Positions 1-8,460 of a DNA stretch of 64,000 nucleotides are shown in pieces; the stretch's first letter is position 1; each line of letters begins with the position of its first letter. The DNA lies in contig NZ_CP101456.1 of assembly GCF_024362485.1 (NCBI RefSeq), positions 2,914,001 through 2,978,000 of the forward strand, read 5' to 3'. A program made the translations under genes and the position numbers. The notes under the pieces are model-generated. The model ran no database searches. It had not been told where the DNA came from and saw nothing but the letters and a program-made list of their open reading frames with translations. This DNA comes from Natronobeatus ordinarius. GTDB lineage: Archaea > Halobacteriota > Halobacteria > Halobacteriales > Natrialbaceae.

Positions 1-118
1 GGCGCCGATCTTGCTCGTGCTGGGGCTCACCTTCGCGGACACGGCACTCCCGCGGCTGCTGGGTGCCGAACCCGACGAAGGCACGCCCAGCGACCAGCTT
101 CGGCTCACTGATTTCTGA
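1..118 (+). CDS. C-terminal fragment of unidentified protein (cut by window edge)
   Basis: The frame is open from the first base to a TGA at 116-118 and encodes about 38 residues. The stretch begins hydrophobic (APILLVLGLTF) and ends polar (LRLTDF). This would fit the last transmembrane or signal-like segment and short tail of a membrane protein. Too little is visible to name a family. The gene runs toward the converging FAD oxidoreductase gene that ends at 187. Confidence 0.4.
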   Translation, partial: APILLVLGLTFADTALPRLLGAEPDEGTPSDQLRLTDF

Positions 119-186
119 CGAACGCCCGCGTTCGTCGGTGCCCGGTTATCCTAACCGTTGAAACGAGTACTATACCCCGACCTGCC

Positions 187-1335
187 TCAAACGACGTTTT
201 GCTCGACGTGGCGTTCGTCCGCCACAAACCGATCGCTCGAGAGTCCGTCGATATCGACGAGTGACGCCTCCCCGTCGAGGGCGAGTTCGGCGACGAGCCG
301 GCCGGTAGCGGGGGCGTGCTGGAAGCCGTGGCCGGAGAAGCCGGCGGCCGTGATCAGGCCCGGGGCCGTCTCCTCGACGATCGGGTGATTGTCCGGCGTC
401 ACGGCGTAGAGGCCCGCCCAGCCGCGTTTGATCCCGGACTCGGGGCCGAAGTAGGTCGTCCAGTCGGCGGCGGCCTCGAGTGCCGACGCGGCCCAGTCGA
501 AATCGAACGACGTCGAGTAGGCGTCGGGATCGTGGTCGGGGTCGACGTCGGCGAAGTGGCCACCGACGAGGGCGTCGCCGTCGCGTTCCGGCCGGAAGTA
601 CGAGCCACGCGCCATGTCGATCGCCAGCGGGTCTGACTCCGGCACCGACGTCTCGGGTTCGACGACGGCGAGCTGGCGGCGCCTGGGCGCGATGGGCAGG
701 GAGACGTCGGCCATCGCCGCCACCTGCCGTGCCCACGGGCCGGCCGCGTTGACGACGACGTCGGCCTCGAGTCGCCCGGTCTCGGTCTCGACACCCGTCA
801 CCTGACCGCCGTCCTGACGGACGTCCGTCACGGCCGTCTTCGTCAGCACCGTCGCACCCGCCTCGGTGGCTGCCTGTGCGTACCCCTGTACGGCGAGGTG
901 CGGGTCGGCGAAGCCGTCGGTCGGCGAGTAGGTCGCGCCGACGAACGCCTCCGGTCGGATCCCCGAACAGTACTCGAGCGCTTCCTCGGGCTCGAGGAAC
1001 GTACTCGGGACCCCGCGGTCGGTCTGCATCGCGACGTTCTCGCGGAAGGTGTCGGCCATCGCTTCGGTCCGGGCGAGAAAGAGGTAGCCCGTCCGCCGGT
1101 ACTCGATATCGATGCCAAAGCGGTCCTCGAACGTCTCCCAGACGCGCATGCTCTCGAGCGAGAGGTCAACGTTGACCGGCGTCGAGAACTGCGCGCGGAT
1201 GCCGCCGACCGAGCGTTCGGTGCTCCCGCTGCCGATCGACCCCTTCTCACAGACGGTGACCGTCGCTCCTTCGTCAGCGAGAGCGTACGCACTCGCCAGC
1301 CCGACGATCCCGCCACCAACGATGACTGCGTGCAT
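187..1335 (-). CDS. FAD-dependent oxidoreductase, DAO / sarcosine-oxidase-beta-like
   Basis: A 382-residue flavoprotein of the D-amino-acid oxidase fold. The N-terminus is a Rossmann dinucleotide-binding motif (VIVGGGIVGLASAYAL) followed by the acidic E of the second strand (VTVCEKGSIGSGSTER). Residues about 190-210 hold the conserved VVVNAAGPWA. The C-terminal part has the substrate-domain signature GLYAVTPDNHPIVEE and GFSGHGFQHAPATG, which closes the FAD site. The family oxidises secondary or tertiary amines or amino acids. The substrate cannot be read from sequence; sarcosine, glycine or proline-like compounds are possible. I chose the ATG at 1335 over a GTG three codons upstream because it starts directly at the Rossmann strand. 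A paralogue lies at 2393-3484. Confidence 0.85.
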   Translation of the reverse strand: MHAVIVGGGIVGLASAYALADEGATVTVCEKGSIGSGSTERSVGGIRAQFSTPVNVDLSLESMRVWETFEDRFGIDIEYRRTGYLFLARTEAMADTFRENVAMQTDRGVPSTFLEPEEALEYCSGIRPEAFVGATYSPTDGFADPHLAVQGYAQAATEAGATVLTKTAVTDVRQDGGQVTGVETETGRLEADVVVNAAGPWARQVAAMADVSLPIAPRRRQLAVVEPETSVPESDPLAIDMARGSYFRPERDGDALVGGHFADVDPDHDPDAYSTSFDFDWAASALEAAADWTTYFGPESGIKRGWAGLYAVTPDNHPIVEETAPGLITAAGFSGHGFQHAPATGRLVAELALDGEASLVDIDGLSSDRFVADERHVEQNVV

Positions 1336-1445
1336 GAGTCTCACATTCGAAACGCGCTCGGTTAAGCGTTCTCGCGACGATGGTCGACCGGCGGTCGTTT
1401 CGTCGGGGCTGAACTTTTCACACCGGCGTGCGTGAGTACGCTCGA

Positions 1446-1886
1446 ATGTACGACGTCATCCTGATTCCGACTGACGGCAGCGAGTACGCCGAGTCAGCCG
1501 CCGAGACGGGAATCGAGCTCGCAGGCGTCCACGACGCGGCCGTCCACGTCGTCTGCGTGGTCGAAACCGGCCCGTTCGGCGGCCTCAGACTGCCAGGCGA
1601 TGCGGCGAGCGCGGAGGAGGCGATCCGCGATCGGGCGAACGAGTTCGTCGCCCGAATCGCCGACCGGGCGAACGCGGAGGGACTCGAGGTGACGACGGCC
1701 ACGCCGTCGGGGCCCCCGGGAAGCGAACTGCTCGAGTACGCAGAAGCCGTCGACGCCGACCTCATCGTCATGGGCACGCGAGGACGTGGCGGCTTCCACC
1801 GGGCAGCGCTCGGCAGCGTTGCCGACCACGTGATCCGGTTCGGGGACGTGCAGGTGCTGGTGAGCAAGGTGAAAGCGCCGGAGTGA
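1446..1886 (+). CDS. universal stress protein, UspA family
   Basis: A 146-residue single-domain universal stress protein with an adenine-nucleotide alpha hydrolase-like fold. It opens with YDVILIPTDGSEYAE, the first strand with the ATP-contacting Asp. It ends with the nucleotide loop MGTRGRGGF and LGSVADHVIRF, which matches the G-x2-G-x9-G-S pattern of ATP-binding members. The ATG at 1446 is used because homologues begin at the MYDVIL strand; a GTG six codons earlier would add only a short tail. It is transcribed alone, divergently from the FAD oxidoreductase upstream. Its role is probably stress signalling or protection, with no specific partner visible. Confidence 0.88.
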   Translation: MYDVILIPTDGSEYAESAAETGIELAGVHDAAVHVVCVVETGPFGGLRLPGDAASAEEAIRDRANEFVARIADRANAEGLEVTTATPSGPPGSELLEYAEAVDADLIVMGTRGRGGFHRAALGSVADHVIRFGDVQVLVSKVKAPE

Positions 1887-1922
1887 CTGGAAGCGAGAGA
1901 GAACGTGACGGGGTGACGTCGA

Positions 1923-2339
1923 TCACGCCGCCTCGTGGACCATCCGGTTGATGGCTTTCGTGCGTTTTCCGACGGCCCAGCCGATCAACGCGAGTCCGGC
2001 GTAGATCCCGATCGCTGGGGGGACGTACGCCACGAGAACGACCTCCGGGGTGAATCCCAGCGCGTCGAGGCCGCCAGCGACGAGCAACGAGACGAGAAAC
2101 AGCGCCGTCCCGACGTCAGCGCCACGCATGCTCGGCAGTGAACCCGGCGTGGAGAAGAGCCGCCCCATCGCGTAGAAGGCGACGCCGAAGGTGAACCAGC
2201 CGATCAGGAGGAAGGGAGCCGCACGGGTGGCGTCGTCCGGAAAGTAGTCGGGGAGAACGGAGACGTGAACGACGGCCGTCACGAGCACGGCGACCCCGAG
2301 TACGAGGTACAGAATCGGCGAATCGCTGTCCACGGCCAT
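1923..2339 (-). CDS. four-helix integral membrane protein, unknown function
   Basis: A 138-residue protein with about four hydrophobic segments: residues about 9-28, 42-62, 78-96 and 102-122. It ends in a basic tail (KRTKAINRMVHEAA), which suggests a cytoplasmic C-terminus. The first loop is acidic (LPDYFPDDATRA). I do not recognise a catalytic motif. It lies alone between a convergent stress-protein gene and the promoter region of the FAD oxidoreductase paralogue. Small four-helix membrane proteins of this kind are common as uncharacterised conserved haloarchaeal proteins. Confidence 0.75.
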   Translation of the reverse strand: MAVDSDSPILYLVLGVAVLVTAVVHVSVLPDYFPDDATRAAPFLLIGWFTFGVAFYAMGRLFSTPGSLPSMRGADVGTALFLVSLLVAGGLDALGFTPEVVLVAYVPPAIGIYAGLALIGWAVGKRTKAINRMVHEAA

Positions 2340-2392
2340 GTACGGAACGCGGTCGACGATTGGTAAAGTCCTTTGTATTTACCAGACTGCCG

Positions 2393-3484
2393 TCAGAATC
2401 GGTCCGGTGAAAGCCGGACTCGGCTCTCCCGATCGCTCGTCCCCTCGAGGAGTCCCGCGACGACGTCGGCTATCGCCGGCGCGAGCGTGATTCCGAGCCC
2501 CGTCGGTCCACAGGCGACGAGAAAGCCGGGAACGTCGGTCTCGCCGACGATCGGTCGGCCGTCTGGCGTCACCGTCCGGAGGCCAGCCCACTCGTCGACG
2601 ATCGAGGCGTTCGTAAATCCGGGGACGAGTTCGTCGATCGTCCTCGAGGCCGTGCGCATCGCCTCGGGAATCCGCAGCGCCGTCGGTTCGTATCGCTGCC
2701 CCTCCACGTAGTCGGTCGTGAACGCGCCAAAGTAAACCGTAACCTCGTCGACCGGGCGGAGATACCGGCGCGATTCGAAGATCGTGAACGGGAGGTCGGC
2801 GGTCGACCGTCCCTCGAGTGCGAGCATCGGTCCGAGCGTGTGTGCCAGCGGGAGCGAGACGCCGACCAGGTCGTTGAGCGCCGGCGCCCACGGGCCGGCC
2901 GCGTTGACGACGACGTCGGCCTCGAGTCGCCCGGCCTCGGTCTCGACACCCGCCACCGATCCGTCCTCGAGGACGACGTCGGTCACGTCGGTTCCCGTGC
3001 GGAGTTCGACGCCGCGTTCGCGGGCGCGCTCGGCGAAGGCGTCGACGAGTTCCTGGGGCTCGAACGCGGTGTCGCTCGCGGTGGAGAGCCCGCCCGTGAA
3101 GCCATCGGTCTCGACCCCGAACCGGTGCAGTTCCGACGCGTCGACGAACGTCGCGTCGACGCCGTACGCCTGCAGGGTGGTCGCGGCCTCCTCGAGCGTC
3201 GCGGCGTAGTCGTCGCTCTCGGCGACGAACAGCGAACCGAGCCGGGTTGAGGTGATCGCTCCGTCGTCGAGGAAGTGCTCGTACGTCGACCAGGCCCGAT
3301 CCAGAAGTCGCTGGTCGAACCGGGTCGGCGACGACGTCCCCCGGAGAAACATCCCTGCGGAGGCCTCTGTCGTCTCGGAGCCGAGGCTCGAGCGCTCACA
3401 GAGGGTGACGTCAGTGTCGCCTGTGCCGAGGCGGGCTGCGATCGCGACCCCGATGAGACCACCGCCAACGACGACGACGTTCAT
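2393..3484 (-). CDS. FAD-dependent oxidoreductase, DAO family (second paralogue)
   Basis: A 363-residue D-amino-acid-oxidase-fold flavoprotein. It has the N-terminal FAD motif VVVVGGGLIGVAIAARL, the strand-2 acidic residue (VTLCERSSLGSETTE), the central VVVNAAGPWA, and the C-terminal WAGLRTVTPDGRPIVGET. The shorter tail and the missing GFSGHG element distinguish it from the paralogue at 187-1335. The closest functional types would be glycine/ThiO-like or DadA-like oxidases; the substrate is unknown. A tract encoding EADVVVNAAGPWA is almost base-identical to that of the paralogue although the flanks have diverged (see findings). The ATG at 3484 directly starts the Rossmann strand. Confidence 0.83.
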   Translation of the reverse strand: MNVVVVGGGLIGVAIAARLGTGDTDVTLCERSSLGSETTEASAGMFLRGTSSPTRFDQRLLDRAWSTYEHFLDDGAITSTRLGSLFVAESDDYAATLEEAATTLQAYGVDATFVDASELHRFGVETDGFTGGLSTASDTAFEPQELVDAFAERARERGVELRTGTDVTDVVLEDGSVAGVETEAGRLEADVVVNAAGPWAPALNDLVGVSLPLAHTLGPMLALEGRSTADLPFTIFESRRYLRPVDEVTVYFGAFTTDYVEGQRYEPTALRIPEAMRTASRTIDELVPGFTNASIVDEWAGLRTVTPDGRPIVGETDVPGFLVACGPTGLGITLAPAIADVVAGLLEGTSDRESRVRLSPDRF

Positions 3485-3677
3485 AGACGACGCTACAGCC
3501 CCGTGTGGTCATAACGTTCGTTGCGGCAGATCCTGACTGTTCGACGCGGCGGACGATCCTGCACAGTGGAGTCGGGGCCTCCTCGAAGTTCACATTCGAC
3601 TGCGGAGCGGTCGTGGTCCACGTTCGACTGCGGAGAGGCGCGATCGGGAGCCGAACCGAACGCGTTCGGGGCCGAGA

Positions 3678-3836
3678 TCAGTAGAAATAGAGCTCGAGTT
3701 CGTGGCCACAGTTACCACAGTTCGTCTCTTTGCCCCGGAGTCTCGCCGACTCGTCGCCGTCCGGGTCGGCGATCCCGGCGCCTGGCGGGACGGTGGTGGT
3801 TACGGTCGCGTTACACCGGGGGCAGCCGATACGCAT
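3678..3836 (-). CDS. small zinc-ribbon protein
   Basis: A 52-residue protein with two CxxC pairs, CPRC near the N-terminus and CGNC near residue 42. They flank an acidic linker rich in Asp and Gly, the layout of a one-metal zinc ribbon. The C-terminus is HELELYFY. The start is taken at the ATG at 3836 (MRIGCPRC), since upstream codons encode unrelated serine-rich residues. Such tiny zinc-finger proteins are numerous in haloarchaea and usually uncharacterised; a nucleic-acid or protein-protein contact is plausible. Confidence 0.7.
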   Translation of the reverse strand: MRIGCPRCNATVTTTVPPGAGIADPDGDESARLRGKETNCGNCGHELELYFY

Positions 3837-4077
3837 ATTAGATGGACTCGATCGTGACATGCACACCCCGTAATCGGACCGCCGGATTAGTTATCCCAGC
3901 CGTACTCACTCGTGGGGATCCACTACTCCGGCCGACATCCCAGTCAATCGACTGTTTCGGGCTGGTGGATTCGGCGTGGCAAAACCGAACGTCTTCGTTG
4001 GATACTGGGAGCGTAGCTGGCCGGTAACCCGTCCCAGAAAAACCGTTGCAACCCGCAAACTGACGACGGTCCAGCCG

Positions 4078-4617
4078 CTACTCCTCCAGGGTGGCCTCTC
4101 TGGCGGCCGCCGCCCCCTCGAGGATCTCCTCGAGAGTCTTGCTCCCCTGGCTGCGCCAGTGGGCCTCGCCAGTGCCGTCGATGGCAACCGTCGTCGGCGT
4201 CGCGACGACGTCGTAGCGCTCGTAGAGGTTGATTCCGGGGTCCATCCCGACGGCCCAGTTCCCTCCGTGTTCTTCCCACCACGCGCTGATCGGTTCTTCG
4301 TCCCGCTCGATCGTCACCGAGAGGAACGTGACGTCCTCGGCAGCTTCCTGTGCCTCGGCGACGGTCGGCATCAGCGACGCGCAGGACGAACACGTCGTCG
4401 CGAAGAAGTCGACGACCATCGCCTGACCGGGCTGGGGAACGGTGATCGTGCCGGCCTCGCTTCCCGGCGCGTCGATCGTCTCGAGTTCGATCGGATCGCC
4501 GCCACCGTTGGAGTCGCCCTCCGAGTCGAGCAACGATGGCCCTCGAGCAGCGAGGACGCCGGCCCCGGCGAGGACGCCCAGGCTTCCGATCCCCGCGATG
4601 ACGTCGCGTCGTCTCAT
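4078..4617 (-). CDS. thioredoxin-like (TlpA/ResA-type) exported disulfide protein
   Basis: A 179-residue protein starting MRRRDVIAGIGSLGVLAG, a twin-arginine-type signal or anchor. It is followed by a thioredoxin fold with the redox pair in FFATTCSSCASLMPTV (CxxC). After this come a strand rich in hydrophobics (VTFLSVTIE) and the cis-Pro region VVATPTTVAIDGTG. It should act on the outer face of the membrane as a thiol-disulfide reductant. The ATG at 4617 overlaps the stop of the SCO1-like gene upstream in the arrangement ATGA, so the two are translationally coupled. The likely joint job is copper or cysteine redox chemistry in respiratory oxidase maturation. Confidence 0.85.
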   Translation of the reverse strand: MRRRDVIAGIGSLGVLAGAGVLAARGPSLLDSEGDSNGGGDPIELETIDAPGSEAGTITVPQPGQAMVVDFFATTCSSCASLMPTVAEAQEAAEDVTFLSVTIERDEEPISAWWEEHGGNWAVGMDPGINLYERYDVVATPTTVAIDGTGEAHWRSQGSKTLEEILEGAAAAREATLEE

Positions 4618-5390
4618 CCGTCCTCCACGACCGTCAGGAGGTCGTCCGTGATCACCGACCACTCGACCGACGCCGCGTTCGGGTACGCGCGCTCGACGAT
4701 CCCGTCTCGGTTGACCAGCAGGATCAGGTTGTAGTGGACGATGTCGTACTCGTCGGCTTCGTTCCCGTGTCCGTGGTCGTCGTCGTGTCCGTGGTCGTCG
4801 TCGTGTCCGTGGTCGTCGTCGTGGTCGTGTTCGTGGTCGTCGTCATCGAGGCCGTGGTGGTCGAGCTGGAGCCCGAACTGCTCGGCGAGGACCGTCTCGG
4901 CCTCGTCGTAGCTCTCGGGTCTGAGGAAGTGCCAGTTCCCGGCCTCGAGGTCGGCACCGACGATCTCGGCTTCCTCTCTGAGCACGTCTTCGGTGTCCCG
5001 TTCCGGATCGAACGTCATCGCCAGAAGCGCGATCTCGTCCTCGAGTCCCGCTTCGGCGGCTGCCTGCTGTGCGTGGACGAGTCGCGAAAGCAGCATCGGG
5101 CAGGAGTCGTCGTGGCAGTTGGTGTAGATGAACGTCAGCAAGAACGCGCGTTCGCCCACGAATCGCTCCGGAGAGATCTCCTCCTCGAGGAGCGGGTCGG
5201 GGAGGGTAAACGACGGAACGTCGTCGCCGTAACTCGGGTGACTCGCCGCGCTCAGGTCGACTTCCGGCGGGCCGAGAATCGCCCCGTCGGCGCTGCCGTC
5301 GTCGAGCATCCCGGCGACGCCGTCGAGACAGCCCGCCGTCGCGGCGACGCCCGCAACCCCGAGCGAGCGAAGGTACGTGCGCCTGTCCAT
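4614..5390 (-). CDS. SCO1/SenC family copper-chaperone lipoprotein with His-rich insert
   Basis: A 258-residue exported protein. The N-terminus MDRRTYLRSLGVAGVAATAG followed by Cys21 is a twin-arginine-like signal with a lipobox. The SCO fold is recognised from the strand AFLLTFIYTNC, then SCPML and LSRLVHAQQ. SCO proteins deliver copper to the CuA site of cytochrome oxidase. The Cys pair is spaced C-x4-C (CHDDSC) rather than the usual C-x3-C. Near residues 185-215 a low-complexity run of Asp/His (DHGHDD units) forms a probable metal-binding arm encoded by an 18-bp tandem repeat. The ATG at 5390 is preferred over an upstream in-frame start lacking signal features. The downstream thioredoxin gene overlaps. 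Confidence 0.87.
   Translation of the reverse strand: MDRRTYLRSLGVAGVAATAGCLDGVAGMLDDGSADGAILGPPEVDLSAASHPSYGDDVPSFTLPDPLLEEEISPERFVGERAFLLTFIYTNCHDDSCPMLLSRLVHAQQAAAEAGLEDEIALLAMTFDPERDTEDVLREEAEIVGADLEAGNWHFLRPESYDEAETVLAEQFGLQLDHHGLDDDDHEHDHDDDHGHDDDHGHDDDHGHGNEADEYDIVHYNLILLVNRDGIVERAYPNAASVEWSVITDDLLTVVEDG
4767..4820. repeat. three tandem 18-bp coding repeats (DDHGHD units)
   Basis: The 18-base unit GTGTCCGTGGTCGTCGTC occurs three times in a row at 4767-4784, 4785-4802 and 4803-4820, followed by a degenerate fourth. It is in frame with the SCO1-like gene and encodes alternating Asp and His-Gly-His-Asp. Copy-number changes would lengthen or shorten the metal-binding arm without breaking the frame. 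Confidence 0.9.
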
Positions 5391-5664
5391 ATCCGATCCT
5401 AGGAACGAACGCGGATATGCTCGTTGGTTCGGTTCCCACGCCTCCTCGCGGGGGTAAATTGAAACAACATTCGGGAAGGAACAGCCCGAATGACGGCTCA
5501 CGTCAGGGGCTGTGCAAGTATTGCTCGAATCTGGGCAGAGTAGCAAGGGTTAATAAGGTGGATGGGAAACGTCGGGTGAATGCACCGGCGAACTCACTGG
5601 CGAACACCCCGCCGTCGCCGGTCGGTTTTCACTCAGACGTGTGCCACATCAACGCACGCGTAAT

Positions 5665-6960
5665 ATGGTCGAACGATCCACCATGGCATCCACCCAATCT
5701 ACACCCGACCTGGAAGAAGAGGAGACAGCCGTCGAGACCGCCCGACGTCAACTCGAGCGCGCGGCGGCCCATCTCGACGTCGACGAGGGCGTCATCGAAC
5801 GGCTTCGTCACCCGAAGTCCGTCCACCGCTTCACGGTCCCAGTCGAGCGTGACGACGGGACGATGGAGGTTTACACGGCCTACCGAGCCCACCACGACAA
5901 CGTGAGAGGACCGTACAAGGGTGGGCTCCGCTACCATCCGGGCGTCAACGAAGAGGAGTGCGTTGGCCTCGCGATGTGGATGACCTGGAAGTGTGCGGTC
6001 ATGGACATTCCCTTCGGCGGCGGGAAAGGCGGCGTCGTCGTCGACCCCAAGGATCTGAGCGGGGACGAAAAGGAACGACTCACCCGACGACTCGCCCAGG
6101 AACTCCGACCGGTGATCGGTCCGATGAACGACATCCCCGCCCCGGACATGGGGACCGACCCGCAGACGATGGCGTGGTTCATGGACGCCTACTCGATGCA
6201 GGAGGGTGAGACCTGCCCCGGCGTCGTCACCGGCAAACCCCCGTCCATCGGCGGAAGCTACGGTCGTGAGGAAGCACCCGGTCGCAGCGTCGGGATCGTC
6301 ACGGAGCAGGTGCTCGAGCACTACGATATGGATCCGGCCGACACGACCGTCGCCGTGCAGGGCTTCGGTTCCGTCGGCGCGAACGCCGCCCGTTACCTCG
6401 ACGACCTCGGCGCGTCGGTCGTCGCCGTCTCCGACGTCGACGGCGCCATCTACGACCCCGACGGGCTCGACACGAACGACGTCGAAGGCCACGACGAGCG
6501 ACCGGGGATGGTCTCGGGCTACGACGCCCCGGAGACGCTCGCCAACGAGGAGCTCCTCACCCTCGACGTCGACGTCCTCATCCCGGCCGCCATCGGAAAC
6601 GTGCTGACTGGCGAGAACGCCCGCGACATCCAGGCTGACATCATCGTCGAGGGCGCGAACGGGCCGACGACCTCGACCGCCGACCAGATCTTCGAAGAGA
6701 AGGGGATTCCCGTCATCCCGGACATCTTAGCGAACGCCGGCGGCGTCACCGTCTCCTACTTCGAGTGGCTCCAGGACATCAACCGCCGAAAGTGGACTCT
6801 CGAGCGCGTCAACGAGGAGCTCGAGACCGAGATGCTGCGAGCGTGGAACGCGATGAAAGCGGAGTACGAGGTCCGAGACGTCACCTGGCGTGATGCGGCC
6901 TACATCGTCGCGCTCAAGCGGGTCGCCGAAGCCCACGGCGCACGCGGTCTCTGGCCCTGA
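5665..6960 (+). CDS. gdhB: glutamate dehydrogenase (first copy)
   Basis: A 431-residue hexameric-type glutamate dehydrogenase, interconverting glutamate and 2-oxoglutarate plus ammonium. The N-terminal domain has [12 protein letters not shown] and the active-site lysine loop [21 protein letters not shown] follows. The nucleotide domain starts at [17 protein letters not shown], with VAVSDVDG at the second strand. A late conserved segment [12 protein letters not shown] closes the active site. The start is uncertain: ATGs at 5665 and 5683 both precede the first helix. It is monocistronic, with a second copy at 8461 about 1.5 kb downstream and a CitE-like lyase between. One 58-bp tract is identical to the second copy. 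The symbol is tentative. Confidence 0.92.
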   Translation: MVERSTMASTQSTPDLEEEETAVETARRQLERAAAHLDVDEGVIERLRHPKSVHRFTVPVERDDGTMEVYTAYRAHHDNVRGPYKGGLRYHPGVNEEECVGLAMWMTWKCAVMDIPFGGGKGGVVVDPKDLSGDEKERLTRRLAQELRPVIGPMNDIPAPDMGTDPQTMAWFMDAYSMQEGETCPGVVTGKPPSIGGSYGREEAPGRSVGIVTEQVLEHYDMDPADTTVAVQGFGSVGANAARYLDDLGASVVAVSDVDGAIYDPDGLDTNDVEGHDERPGMVSGYDAPETLANEELLTLDVDVLIPAAIGNVLTGENARDIQADIIVEGANGPTTSTADQIFEEKGIPVIPDILANAGGVTVSYFEWLQDINRRKWTLERVNEELETEMLRAWNAMKAEYEVRDVTWRDAAYIVALKRVAEAHGARGLWP

Positions 6961-7026
6961 GAACGGAGTGTCAGCTCCTGAGAACGGGACGCATCAGCTG
7001 CGTGCGCCCGGGGACTCCTCCCTCGA

Positions 7027-7152
7027 TCACAGCACGAGCAACAGTAGTTGATAGGCGATTCCGAGGAGAAAGACGGCGATCAGGATGGCCGTCGCCAGGA
7101 TTACGGCTGGCGGCATCTTCTCCTCTTCGAACTCGAAGAGCAGGTTCTTCAT
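7027..7152 (-). CDS. 41-residue single-span membrane protein
   Basis: A short ORF beginning MKNLLFEFEEEKMPP, followed by one hydrophobic helix (VILATAILIAVFLLGIAYQL) that runs to the C-terminus. The acidic/basic N-terminal segment would stay on one side of the membrane. The ATG at 7152 is chosen because the upstream extension is serine/threonine-rich and not membrane-like. It lies between the convergent glutamate dehydrogenase gene and the divergent CitE-like gene. Tiny single-span proteins are frequent in haloarchaea; its function is unknown. Confidence 0.5.
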   Translation of the reverse strand: MKNLLFEFEEEKMPPAVILATAILIAVFLLGIAYQLLLLVL

Positions 7153-7244
7153 ACGGGATAGCTGATTCGCTCGAAACGTAGTTGTTTCGCTGACCGACGA
7201 CGACGGTGTCAAGATTCAAACCGTCTCCGCCCGACTCCGTGCAC

Positions 7245-8117
7245 ATGGTTCGTAGAAGCGTCATGTTTACGCCCGGCGATCGACCCGAGATGATGCGAAA
7301 GGCTCCAGGTGCGGGATCGGACGTCGTGGTGTTCGACCTCGAGGACGCCGTTGCCCCCGGCCGGAAGGCCGAGGCCCGAGAAGCCGTCCGGTCGGTGCTT
7401 GCCGATCCCGACTTCGACCCCGAGGTCGAGGTCTGCGTTCGGGTCAATCCCGTCGGCCTCGGAGCCGACGCCGACCTCGAGGCAGTCCTCGGCGACGACG
7501 ACGTTCGACTCGACAGCATCATGCTCCCGAAAGCGGAGTCGGCCGCCGACGTCGAGCGACTCGTGAGTTACCTGGCAGGCCGCGAGGCGATCGTTCCCGT
7601 CCTCGCGCTCGTCGAGAGCGCCCGCGGCGTCCTCGAGGCCGACGCCATCGCCGGCGTCGATGCGACCGACGCCCTGATCGTCGGCGCCGAGGACCTCTCG
7701 GCCGACGTCGGAGCGACGCGAACCGAGGAGGGACTCGAGGTGCTCTACGCCCGCGAACGGGTCGTGATCGCGGCCGCCGCGAACGACGTCGAAGCGATCG
7801 ACACCCTCTACACGGATTTCGGGGACGAGGAGGGCCTGATCGCCGACACCGAGTTCGCCATCCAACTCGGCTTCGACGGGAAGCTGGCGATCCACCCGGC
7901 CCAGGTCGAGCCGATCAACGAGGCGTTCACCCCCGATCCGGCGGAACTCGAGTGGGCGACAGCCGTCCTCGCGGGGAAACGCACGGCCGACGCCGAGGGC
8001 CGGGGCGTCTTTCAGGTCGACGGCGAGATGATCGACGCACCCCTGATCGCCCAGGCCGAACAACTCCTCGAACGAGCCGAGGCGGCCGGCCTCGAGACGG
8101 AACTCGAAGACGAGTAA
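7245..8117 (+). CDS. CitE-like CoA-ester lyase (HpcH/HpaI family), candidate beta-methylmalyl-CoA lyase
   Basis: A 290-residue TIM-barrel lyase of the citrate-lyase-beta / malyl-CoA lyase type. The start RRSVMFTPGDRPEMM is typical, followed by VVVFDLEDAV (Mg-site region), the CoA-contacting arginine in VCVRVNP, the metal ligands E in LALVESARG and D in IVGAEDLSADVG, and the C-terminal lid segment. Relatives cleave malyl-CoA, methylmalyl-CoA or citramalyl-CoA into glyoxylate or pyruvate plus an acyl-CoA. Lying between two glutamate dehydrogenase genes, it fits the methylaspartate cycle, which needs glutamate formation and beta-methylmalyl-CoA cleavage. That link is inference. The ATG at 7245 starts at the conserved first strand. 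Confidence 0.85.
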   Translation: MVRRSVMFTPGDRPEMMRKAPGAGSDVVVFDLEDAVAPGRKAEAREAVRSVLADPDFDPEVEVCVRVNPVGLGADADLEAVLGDDDVRLDSIMLPKAESAADVERLVSYLAGREAIVPVLALVESARGVLEADAIAGVDATDALIVGAEDLSADVGATRTEEGLEVLYARERVVIAAAANDVEAIDTLYTDFGDEEGLIADTEFAIQLGFDGKLAIHPAQVEPINEAFTPDPAELEWATAVLAGKRTADAEGRGVFQVDGEMIDAPLIAQAEQLLERAEAAGLETELEDE

Positions 8118-8460
8118 CGAGTCAGTCGCCGAGAGACGACCGTCCTCGAATCTATCTGATAGGGGCGACGTGTCGTTGGCTACCCCGGGGTCCGACGTGG
8201 TTGCACAGGTCGCGGCGGATACGTTCTCACAGCGTGTGCGCTGATTTTACAGCTATGCGGCGAACGATGCGGAATCGTCAACGCCGCTCGCCGAGCGAAA
8301 GCGGACGTTCGACCGGTTATCGACTGACTCTACGGGCCGAGACGTCCATTCGACAATCTAAAGCATTGGACACAGTATGGTGAAATAGTATGTTATTATA
8401 TCCCATACCTTGGCCGTTATTCGGCACGCTTATTTTGGGGTCGAGAAAAGGTGGCGAGTA
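8118..8460. other. 343-bp intergenic region before second glutamate dehydrogenase
   Basis: No convincing gene is visible. The right part is AT-rich, with a stretch around 8375-8410 containing GTATG and CATAC words in both orientations (a possible regulator site). A TATA-like box lies near 8430. Confidence 0.5.
8429..8436 (+). promoter_or_regulatory. TATA-like box of second glutamate dehydrogenase
   Basis: CTTATTTT is centred about 28 bp before the ATG at 8461. This is the spacing expected for a leaderless haloarchaeal transcript and supports that start over in-frame upstream codons. Confidence 0.6.
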
